Source: Glaciecola sp964643575
GTDB lineage: Bacteria; Pseudomonadota; Gammaproteobacteria; Enterobacterales; Alteromonadaceae
Length of the DNA stretch: 12,690 nucleotides
Reading direction: 5' to 3'
Assembly (NCBI GenBank): GCA_964643575.1
Contig: CAZXTD010000127.1
Coordinates: forward strand, 1-12,690
Under the pieces are notes generated by a model. That model ran no database searches. It was not told the origin of the DNA and saw nothing but the letters and a program-made list of their open reading frames with translations. Of this stretch, positions 5,671-12,690 are shown in pieces (the first letter of the stretch is position 1; each line of letters starts with the position of its first letter). The translations under genes were made by a program, and so were the position numbers.

Positions 5671-6819
5671 TTGGCTGTTTCTGCCCTGTTAGTGCTCGCA
5701 GACGGTTCCGTATTTAAAGGGACTTCATTTGGCGCCCAAGGTAGCAGTGTTGGAGAAGTTGTTTTTAATACTTCTATGACAGGCTATCAAGAAATTCTCA
5801 CCGATCCATCTTACGCTGAACAAATCGTTACTCTTACTTATCCCCATATTGGCAATACCGGCACCAATGCCGAAGATACCGAATCCAATAACATTTGGGC
5901 GAAAGGCTTAGTAATACGTGATTTACCCTTAATTGCTAGCAATTTTAGAAATGAGCAAAGCTTGTCGGATTATTTGTCTGCCAATAATATTATTGGCATT
6001 GCTGATATCGATACTCGTCGCTTAACGAGAATATTACGCGATAAGGGTGCTCAAAACGGTTGTTTGTTGACACTTGATTCAAACCAAGACGAAAGTGCGC
6101 AAATAGAGCAAGCTTTGTCGCATGCAAGAGGCTTTGCCGGTCTAAAAGGTATGGATTTAGCCAAAGTCGTTACCTGTGCTGAACAACATGAGTTTACAGA
6201 CGGTGTTTGGACCTTAGGTGAAGGTTACGATACCCAATCAAAAGATTTACCTTTTCACGTAGTCGCCTATGACTTTGGTGCCAAAAGCAATATTCTTAGA
6301 ATGTTGGTTGACCGAGGATGCAAACTGACGGTTGTGCCGGCTAAAACAAGCGCCGCCGAAGCATTAGCGCTTAATCCAGACGGTATATTTTTGTCAAATG
6401 GCCCCGGTGACCCTGAGCCTTGCGACTATGCCATAGCAGCAATAAAAACCTTTATCAAAGAACAAATCCCGACATTTGGTATTTGCTTAGGGCATCAATT
6501 ACTCGCGCTAGCTGGCGGTGCAACAACACAAAAAATGAAATTTGGCCACCACGGTGCCAACCACCCAGTGAAAGACATCGCCGCTCAGCGAGTCATGATC
6601 ACTAGCCAAAACCATGGTTTTGCGGTAAACGAAGATGAGTTACCTGAAAATATAAAAGTGACGCACATTTCGTTATTCGACAAGTCATTGCAAGGCATTA
6701 AAATGACCGACGCACCCGCATTTGGTTTTCAAGGGCATCCTGAAGCGAGCCCAGGTCCGCATGATGCAGCACCATTATTCGACCATTTTATTGACCTAAT
6801 TAAACAAGCTAAACAGTAG
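5671..6819 (+). CDS. carA: Carbamoyl-phosphate synthase small (glutaminase) subunit
   Basis: CarA hydrolyses glutamine and channels ammonia to CarB for carbamoyl phosphate synthesis, which feeds arginine and pyrimidine pathways in the cytoplasm. The 382 residues equal the E. coli length. The N-terminal CarA domain contains GEVVFNTSMTGYQEILTDPS and the region IADIDTRRLTR. The class I glutaminase domain has the nucleophile C272 in FGICLGHQ and the partners H356 and E358 in FQGHPEAS. The start is TTG, decided by a consensus GGAGG at 5661-5665 with a five-base spacing and by alignment (AVSALLVL against E. coli IKSALLVL); the TTG at 5666 is out of frame. carB begins 11 bases after the stop, so the two are surely cotranscribed. 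Confidence 0.98.
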   Translation: MAVSALLVLADGSVFKGTSFGAQGSSVGEVVFNTSMTGYQEILTDPSYAEQIVTLTYPHIGNTGTNAEDTESNNIWAKGLVIRDLPLIASNFRNEQSLSDYLSANNIIGIADIDTRRLTRILRDKGAQNGCLLTLDSNQDESAQIEQALSHARGFAGLKGMDLAKVVTCAEQHEFTDGVWTLGEGYDTQSKDLPFHVVAYDFGAKSNILRMLVDRGCKLTVVPAKTSAAEALALNPDGIFLSNGPGDPEPCDYAIAAIKTFIKEQIPTFGICLGHQLLALAGGATTQKMKFGHHGANHPVKDIAAQRVMITSQNHGFAVNEDELPENIKVTHISLFDKSLQGIKMTDAPAFGFQGHPEASPGPHDAAPLFDHFIDLIKQAKQ

Positions 6820-6830
6820 GAATTGCGAAT

Positions 6831-9800
6831 ATGCCTAAACGTACCGACATCAAAAGTATTTTGATTCTTGGCGCTGGCCCTATTGTTATAGGCCAAGCCT
6901 GCGAATTCGATTATTCAGGCGCACAAGCTTGTAAAGCACTGCGCGAAGAGGGCTATAGAGTAATATTAGTTAACTCTAACCCAGCCACTATTATGACCGA
7001 CCCAGAAATGGCAGATGCAACATACATCGAACCTATCCACTGGAAAGTAGTGCGTAATATCATCGAAAAAGAACGCCCTGATGTGATTTTGCCTACCATG
7101 GGTGGCCAAACTGCTTTGAACTGCGCGCTCGATTTAAACAAATACGGCGTGCTTGAAGAGTTTGACGTTGAGCTGATTGGCGCTACAGCCGATGCTATTG
7201 ACAAAGCCGAAGACCGCGAGCGTTTCGACAAAGCTATGAAGTCGATTGGCTTAGAATGCCCAAGAGCGGAAATTGCTCATAGCTTAGAGCAAGCCCACGA
7301 CGTACTGACTCGCATTGGTTTCCCTTGTATTATTCGCCCGTCATTTACCATGGGCGGCAGCGGCGGCGGTATTGCGTACAATAAAGATGAATTTAATGAG
7401 ATATGTACGCGCGGTCTTGATTTATCACCTACCAGTGAGCTACTTATTGATGAGTCTTTGATTGGTTGGAAAGAATATGAAATGGAAGTGGTGCGCGATA
7501 AGGCAGATAACTGCATTATTGTTTGTACTATCGAAAACTTCGACCCTATGGGCGTGCATACGGGTGACTCTATTACCGTTGCCCCAGCGCAAACCTTGAC
7601 CGACAAAGAATTCCAAATTATGCGAAATGCGGCTATGGCTGTATTACGCGAAATTGGCGTTGAAACAGGCGGTTCAAACGTGCAATTTGGTATCGACCCG
7701 CAAACAGGGCGTATGGTCATTATTGAAATGAACCCGAGGGTATCTCGCTCGTCTGCATTAGCGTCTAAAGCGACAGGTTTTCCTATTGCCAAAATAGCCG
7801 CAAAATTAGCGGTTGGCTTTACTCTTGACGAACTTGCCAACGACATAACAGGCGGTTTAACGCCGGCTTCTTTTGAGCCCGCAATCGATTATGTCGTCAC
7901 TAAAATCCCCCGCTTTAACTTTGAAAAATTTGCCGGTGCTAACGACCGCTTAACCACGCAAATGAAATCGGTTGGCGAGGTGATGGCAATTGGCCGCAAC
8001 CAGCAAGAGTCATTGCAAAAAGCCCTCAGAGGCTTGGAAGTAGGGGCAACAGGCTTTAACCCGATTGTTGACCTAAATGACCCTGAAGCCAAAAATAAAA
8101 TCATCTATGAGCTCAGAGAGCCAGGCGCAGAACGCATTTGGTATATTGGCGATGCGTTTAGAATGGGCATGAGTGTTGAAGAAATCTTTGGGCTAACCAA
8201 TATCGACAAATGGTATTTGGTACAAATTGAAGAAATCATTCAGCTTGAACAACTAATTGAACGCATTGGTTTAAGTGAAATTGACTTTACACTTATGCGC
8301 TCATTAAAACGAAAAGGTTTTGCCGATGCGCGTATCGCTGAATTAACACAAGTTGCCGAAGCAGACGTTAGAGAAAAGCGCCATCAGCTTAATATTCTGC
8401 CGGTATATAAGCGTGTCGATACGTGTGCTGCAGAATTTTCAACGTCTACCGCGTATATGTATTCAACGTACGACGAAGAATGTGAAGCGCAACCTTCTGA
8501 TAAGCGCAAAATTATGGTCATTGGCGGCGGTCCTAACCGTATTGGCCAAGGTATCGAATTTGATTNNNNNNNNNNCCATTATGGTGAACTGTAATCCCGA
8601 AACCGTGTCGACCGACTACGATACATCAGACCGCTTGTATTTTGAGCCCGTCACCTTAGAAGATGTTCTAGAGATTGTACGGGTAGAAAAACCGGAAGGC
8701 GTGATTGTACAATATGGTGGGCAAACACCACTGAAATTAGCGCGTGCATTAAAAGACAATGGCGTCAACATTATTGGTACATCGCCTGATGCTATCGACA
8801 GAGCAGAAGACCGTGAACGTTTCCAGCAAATGGTCAATAAGCTTGGTTTAAAACAACCTGCAAATGCTACCGTGAGTAACATGCAAGAAGCCTTGGAAAA
8901 AGCAGAAGTTATTGGTTTTCCCTTGGTTGTGAGGCCTTCCTATGTACTTGGCGGCCGGGCCATGGAAATCGTTTATGACTTGCTCGACCTCAAACGTTAC
9001 CTAAACGAAGCGGTGAGTGTATCTAACGATTCACCGGTGCTACTCGACCGCTTCCTCGACGATGCGATTGAAGTCGATGTAGACGCTATTTGTGACGGTA
9101 CTGACGTTGTGATAGGAGGCATTATGGAGCACATCGAGCAAGCGGGTGTGCATTCTGGCGATTCCGCATGTAGTTTACCGCCTTATTCGCTGTCACATGA
9201 GATACAAGATGTGATGCGCAAACAAGTTAAAGATATGGCATTAGAGCTCGGTGTAGTAGGGTTGATGAATACTCAGTTTGCGATAAAAGATAATGAAGTT
9301 TATCTGATTGAGGTTAATCCGCGCGCGGCCCGTACCGTACCATTTGTGTCTAAGGCGACCGGTGTTCCTTTAGCTAAAGTTGCTGCTCGAGCAATGGTGA
9401 ATAAATCGTTGGCTGAGCAGGGCGTGATAAATGAAATCATCCCACCTTTTTTCTCGGTAAAAGAAGTCGTATTACCGTTTGCGAAATTTCAAGGTGTTGA
9501 CCCTCTGTTAGGCCCTGAAATGCGTGCAACCGGCGAAGTCATGGGCATTGGTATTAACTTTGAAGAGGCGTATGCAAAAGCAAATTTAGGCGCAAGCGCG
9601 CCGTTGCCTGAAAAGGGCAAAGTACTTTTGTCGGTGCGCAATAATGACAAGGCCAGAGCGATTGATTTAGCCAAAGGCATGATAGCGAACGGATTTGCAC
9701 TTGAGGCCACAAGTGGCACAGCAGACATGCTAACAAAGGCAGGACTGGCGTGCAGCAAAGTGAACAAGTTGTCTGAGGGCCGCCCTAACATTGTCGATGC

Positions 9801-10014
9801 CATTAAAAATGGTGCCTATACGTACATAGTCAACACCACGGAAGGCCGTCAGGCAATTAGTGACTCAGTATACATTAGGCGTGAGGCATTATTAGGCAAG
9901 GTTGCGTATACAACCACCTTAAATGCAGCATTTGCCGCAATGCAATCTACCGCGGCTGATGCAATAAAGAATGTGAATTCTATCCAAGAATTACATAGGC
10001 AATTGCAGCACTAA
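6831..10014 (+). CDS. carB: Carbamoyl-phosphate synthase large subunit, interrupted by an assembly gap
   Basis: CarB uses ammonia from CarA, bicarbonate and two ATP to make carbamoyl phosphate. It has two homologous ATP-grasp halves: the first opens with LILGAGPIVIGQACEFDYSG (from residue 11), the second with VIGGGPNRIGQGIEFD up to residue 578. The gap at 8566-8575 then interrupts it. The frame resumes at 8578 with IMVNCNPETVSTDYDTSDR and runs to TAA at 10012-10014 (478 residues). The C-terminal MGS-like allosteric domain is complete (LSVRNNDKARAIDLA, TSGTA, VNTTEGR). E. coli has 17 residues at the gap; 578+17+478 gives 1073, the E. coli length. The two pieces lie in different frames only because the placeholder is 10 bases. 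I therefore call an intact gene, not a frameshift. AGGAA precedes the ATG. Confidence 0.96.
8566..8575. other. Assembly gap (10 N) inside carB
   Basis: Ten N bases separate ...GIEFD plus one base T from CC plus IMVNC.... By alignment with E. coli CarB, 51 bases should lie between the two codons and only three (T and CC) are present. About 48 bases are therefore missing, a multiple of three that restores a single frame. Confidence 0.9.
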
Positions 10015-10042
10015 AAATCTGTCCTAGCTAGTCAGTTTGTTC

Positions 10043-10048
10043 TATACT
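10043..10048 (+). promoter_or_regulatory. Candidate -10 element upstream of the carB-greA terminator
   Basis: TATACT matches five of six consensus -10 bases. The best -35 is weak (CTGTCC at 10019-10024, 18-base spacer). If used, it would start an RNA near 10055 and meet the hairpin at 10068-10095 after only a short leader. Confidence 0.25.
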
Positions 10049-10067
10049 TACCGGCTAATCAATTGAA

Positions 10068-10099
10068 AAAACGAATGCAGTGATGCATTCGTTTTGTTT
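10068..10099 (+). terminator. Terminator between carB and greA, with a GTGA tetraloop
   Basis: The perfect 12-base arms AAAACGAATGCA (10068-10079) and TGCATTCGTTTT (10084-10095) enclose GTGA, a GNRA-class tetraloop. The right arm runs into TTTTGTTT. It should end the carAB transcript. Because it lies 41 bases before the greA start, it may also act as an attenuator in the greA leader. Confidence 0.88.
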
Positions 10100-10140
10100 C
10101 TAAACTCAATAAAAAAAGAAAAGAATAAGAGAGCAAGACT

Positions 10141-10620
10141 ATGGCAACCACCTATCCGATGACAGCCCTAGGTGCAGAAAACCTGCGCAGTGAATTAAAC
10201 GAATTAAAATCTGTCACACGTCCTAGAATTATACAATCTATTGCGGAAGCGAGAGAGCATGGCGACTTAAAAGAAAACGCTGAGTATCATGCCGCTCGTG
10301 AACAGCAAAGCTTTTGTGAAGGCCGCATTCAAGATATTGAAGGCAAGTTATCAGCCGCGCAAATTATTGATGTGACGAAAATGCCTAACACCGGTAAAGT
10401 GATTTTTGGTACAACCGTAACTATTTTAAATACCGAAACTGAAGAAGAAATTACCTATAGAATTGTGGGTGATGACGAAGCAGATTTGAAAAATCGCCTA
10501 ATTTCAGTCAACTCACCCATCGCGAGAGGCTTAATAGGCAAAGAAATGGACGATGTTGCGTCTATACAAACACCTTCTGGTGTTGTCGAATTTGAAATTA
10601 TCGAAGTCCAATACATATAA
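10141..10620 (+). CDS. greA: Transcription elongation factor GreA
   Basis: GreA enters the RNA polymerase secondary channel and stimulates cleavage of the backtracked transcript, rescuing stalled complexes. The 159 residues compare with 158 in E. coli. An N-terminal antiparallel coiled coil (about 1-75) carries the acidic tip in EAREHGDLKENAEYHAA; D42 and E45 correspond to the E. coli tip residues D41 and E44. The C-terminal FKBP-like domain includes YRIVGDDEADLKN, the SVNSPIARGLIGK region and a final EFEIIEVQYI. The ATG is preceded by AAGAGAGCAA (10127-10136), the same ten bases found before dnaJ. The carB-to-greA order is common in gammaproteobacteria, but the strong terminator between them means greA probably needs its own promoter or readthrough. 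Confidence 0.98.
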   Translation: MATTYPMTALGAENLRSELNELKSVTRPRIIQSIAEAREHGDLKENAEYHAAREQQSFCEGRIQDIEGKLSAAQIIDVTKMPNTGKVIFGTTVTILNTETEEEITYRIVGDDEADLKNRLISVNSPIARGLIGKEMDDVASIQTPSGVVEFEIIEVQYI

Positions 10621-10650
10621 TCTAGCGCTAGTATTCGTGTACCATAACAA

Positions 10651-10694
10651 ACGGTAGCTTGCAGGCGCGTTTTCATCTGCAGCTATCGTGTTTT
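10651..10694 (+). terminator. Terminator after greA
   Basis: ACGGTAGCT-T-GCAG (10651-10664, with one bulged T) pairs with CTGCAGCTATCGT (10677-10689), with one G-T pair, across a 12-base loop; GTTTTA follows. It lies 30 bases after greA and just beyond the 3' end of the converging sulP gene, so it may serve both strands. Confidence 0.6.
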
Positions 10695-10709
10695 ACAGCG
10701 GCACAAAGC

Positions 10710-12368
10710 CTACAAATAGCCACTTTCTACTAATTTTTTATGCGCAAGCTCTAGTGCATGCGTACGATTTTGTACAAAATCGGCATCGCTTAACAAAGAT
10801 TCAAATCCCATGCGCATGAGCTTCTCTTTACTCTGCGGGTTTTTAACCAACATCACAATTTGTTTATCTATATTTTGGGCATCTTTGACAAGATTTTCGA
10901 TAGTAAGAATAATCGTATCATCTAAAAACGAAACATCGCTTAAATCAACGATAAGAGCATGGTGGTCGCCTAGGCTCTTCAGCTCGCGCGACAGCGCTTT
11001 AGATACGCCAAATATCATCGTGCCGCTTAAGTAAAAATAAAGAATTTGGCCTTGGGCTTTGTTTAACAGATCCTTTTGTTCATTATTTAAAGGTAAACGA
11101 CCATCAACATCACTTAAGGCTTGTACGTTTTTAGCTTGGGAGGTACTTAGCTTTTCTATTGTAATAATGTTGGCGATAAACACGCCAATACCAACTGCAA
11201 CCACCAAATCCACAAATACAGTGAGTAGCAATACCGCACACATAATGAGGCTGGTTTGCTTAGACACTTTGTGTGCGCGTTTAATAAAGCTCCAATCAAG
11301 AATATCAATCCCTACTTTGATTGCAATTCCTGCTAGTACAGCAATCGGTATGACCGAGATTAAACTGGAGGCCCCAAATACAGCGACCACTAATATGCCC
11401 ACGCGAGTCAAACCCGACAGAGCCGTTTTTGCGCCGGTTTGAATGTTGACTACCGTGCCCATTGTTGCACCAGCACCGGGTAAACCGCCAAACAAGCCCG
11501 AAAATAAGTTGCCCATGCCTTGCCCAATGAGTTCTTTGTCAGATTTGTGCTCGCTGCGAGTCAAGTTATCGGCAATAACAGAAGTCAGCATTGAATCGAT
11601 ACAACCCAGCATACCTAGAACTATGCCATCTAATATCATCATTTGAAGCATTTCAGGTGTGAAGCTAGGAATAACCAGCGAGGGTAAACTCACATCAATT
11701 TGCCCAATTCGTTTTATATCAGGGTCATTTATTAGGTATACCGATACTAAGGAAATTATCACAAGCGCAATGAGCTGTGGCGGAACCCATTGTTTTATTC
11801 TCCTGGGCGTAAAAAAGATAAGCCCCAATGTGGCAATAGCCATTCCTGAGGCTGTCCAATTAACATTTGCGATAGTTTCTGGCAGAGCAATTAGCGCGCC
11901 GCTCACGCCACCAGATGGCGCATCAACACCAATAGCAGGTGCAAACTGCATGATAATTAAAATGCAGCCTATACCCGACATGAAGCCGCTTACAACACTA
12001 TAGGGCATAAGAGTAATATATTTACCCAGTTTAAGTACGCCAAATAGAATTTGCGTCACACCGGCAATCATGACCACCGTAAATGCCATTGCCAAGCCCG
12101 TTTCAGGGTATCGCGCTAGCATAGCAGTAATAACCGCAGCCATAATAACGGTCATGGGGCCGGTTGGTTCAGATATGAGAGTGGGTGTGCCGCCAAACAA
12201 GGCAGCAAAGAAGCCAATAATAATTGCACCATAAAGACCCGCTTCAGGGCCTGCACCGCTTGCTACACCAAACGCTAGGGCCAAGGGTAATGAAACAATA
12301 GCAGCGGTTAAGCCACCCAACACATCTCCTTTGATATTCTTTTTATTGATAGTGTTGAAAATATTCAA
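10710..12368 (-). CDS. SulP/SLC26 anion transporter with STAS domain, BicA-like bicarbonate transporter
   Basis: This is an inner-membrane secondary transporter of 552 residues. The SulP core (about 13-410, expected 14 membrane segments) contains the SulP signature ALAFGVASGAGPEAGLYGA (30-48), TPTLISEPTGPMTV (61-74) and a FSGLFGGLPGAGATMG loop (289-304). A cytoplasmic STAS domain follows (about 438-548). The sequence resembles, by eye, the cyanobacterial Na+-dependent bicarbonate transporter BicA nearly along its length. D258, T262 and T302 fall where, as I recall, BicA binds sodium. Bicarbonate is thus the likely substrate; sulfate or another anion remains possible. The start is TTG: AAGGA (complement of 12375-12379) is six bases upstream, an in-frame TAA lies 15 bases upstream, and the first in-frame ATG is codon 72, inside the core. 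It lies 75 bases downstream of lnt on the same strand. Confidence 0.9.
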   Translation of the reverse strand: MNIFNTINKKNIKGDVLGGLTAAIVSLPLALAFGVASGAGPEAGLYGAIIIGFFAALFGGTPTLISEPTGPMTVIMAAVITAMLARYPETGLAMAFTVVMIAGVTQILFGVLKLGKYITLMPYSVVSGFMSGIGCILIIMQFAPAIGVDAPSGGVSGALIALPETIANVNWTASGMAIATLGLIFFTPRRIKQWVPPQLIALVIISLVSVYLINDPDIKRIGQIDVSLPSLVIPSFTPEMLQMMILDGIVLGMLGCIDSMLTSVIADNLTRSEHKSDKELIGQGMGNLFSGLFGGLPGAGATMGTVVNIQTGAKTALSGLTRVGILVVAVFGASSLISVIPIAVLAGIAIKVGIDILDWSFIKRAHKVSKQTSLIMCAVLLLTVFVDLVVAVGIGVFIANIITIEKLSTSQAKNVQALSDVDGRLPLNNEQKDLLNKAQGQILYFYLSGTMIFGVSKALSRELKSLGDHHALIVDLSDVSFLDDTIILTIENLVKDAQNIDKQIVMLVKNPQSKEKLMRMGFESLLSDADFVQNRTHALELAHKKLVESGYL

Positions 12369-12443
12369 GAGGCTTCCTTGTTATTACAAATGCATAAATT
12401 ATGTGTGTCTTTATATCACAACGCGGCACTGCCTGTGGTCGGG

Positions 12444-12690
12444 TCAGGAATACGTTTTTCTTCTAAGCCATATCGCAAGCAAAAATAAAGTGCTCATTGC
12501 TAGCCAAGTTGGTGTATCGCCAAGCTTACGGTAGGGTGTTTGACCTTCTACCATGGTGATTTCTACCGACAAACTATCGGCAACAAATTGGGGCAATACA
12601 TCAATTATATGACCTTTATGATCAATTGCCGCTGTGACGCCATTGTTTGTTGCCCTAATAACTGGCAGACCAAATTCTTTCGCTCTAACT
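12444..12690 (-). CDS. lnt: Apolipoprotein N-acyltransferase, C-terminal 81 codons
   Basis: Lnt adds the third acyl chain to the N-terminal cysteine of lipoproteins in the inner membrane, the last step of lipoprotein maturation. The visible part reads VRAKEFGLPVIRATNNG, then a VTAAIDHKGHIID segment. This is the end of the nitrilase-like domain, where RATNNG is a strongly conserved Lnt stretch. TPYRKLGDTPTW follows, then the final transmembrane helix (LAMSTLFLLAIWL) and a basic tail RRKTYS before TGA (complement of 12444-12446). The catalytic Glu, Lys and Cys lie outside the window. The 5' end is cut by the window edge. The 75-base interval to sulP shows no clear terminator, so the two could share a transcript. 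Confidence 0.92.
   Translation of the reverse strand, partial: VRAKEFGLPVIRATNNGVTAAIDHKGHIIDVLPQFVADSLSVEITMVEGQTPYRKLGDTPTWLAMSTLFLLAIWLRRKTYS

Noticed and set aside
8353..8575. Plus-strand frame that appears to start a new protein before the carB gap
   Set aside because: It is an out-of-frame reading of carB joined through the N bases to the true second half; the real codons resume at 8578.
10810..12003. Series of plus-strand open frames opposite sulP
   Set aside because: They are shadows of the sulP gene on the other strand, without ribosome sites or recognisable domains.
1..12690. CRISPR arrays, insertion sequences, tRNA or rRNA genes, toxin-antitoxin or phage-defence genes
   Set aside because: I looked through both strands and saw no regularly spaced repeats, transposase motifs, tRNA-like folds or defence domains.

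Overview
The window looks like chromosomal housekeeping DNA from a Gram-negative gammaproteobacterium, probably a marine member of the Alteromonadales (Alteromonas/Glaciecola-like). This rests on close protein-level resemblance to enteric DnaK, DnaJ, DapB, CarA, CarB and GreA, on the gene order dnaK-dnaJ ... dapB-carA-carB-greA, and on the moderately AT-rich composition. The genus is an inference. The sequence is a draft scaffold with two 10-N placeholders, and each one interrupts a gene.

Left part (1-2290): the 3' end of dnaK, a structured intergenic region, and complete dnaJ ending in a strong hairpin terminator. These are the Hsp70 chaperone and its J-domain partner.

Accessory segment (2291-4330): a periplasmic cytochrome c' gene, then an assembly gap that almost certainly hides most of a second, nearly identical cytochrome c' gene (only its last 28 codons are visible). 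Next comes a stretch holding a decayed membrane-protein reading frame, then a convergent cytochrome b561-type membrane protein. This segment separates dnaKJ from dapB-carAB and is the only part that looks lineage-specific.

Biosynthetic part (4468-10014): dapB (lysine/diaminopimelate), then carA and carB (carbamoyl phosphate for arginine and pyrimidines). carA follows a 369-base leader with several possible hairpins. carB is split by the second gap. By comparison with E. coli CarB the gap hides about 48 bases rather than 10, and restoring them gives a 1073-residue protein.

Right part (10015-12690): a terminator with a GNRA-type tetraloop lies between carB and greA. greA is followed by its own hairpin. 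On the minus strand are a SulP transporter with a STAS domain that closely resembles cyanobacterial BicA bicarbonate transporters, and the C-terminal 81 codons of lnt (apolipoprotein N-acyltransferase). Three genes use non-ATG starts that the sequence supports: dapB GTG, carA TTG and sulP TTG.

I did not find CRISPR arrays, insertion sequences, tRNAs, rRNAs, phage genes or a convincing unknown defence system. The observations most worth a second look are the hidden cytochrome c' tandem duplication, the relic membrane gene beside it, the carAB leader, a possible GraL-like greA leader RNA, and the BicA-like transporter.
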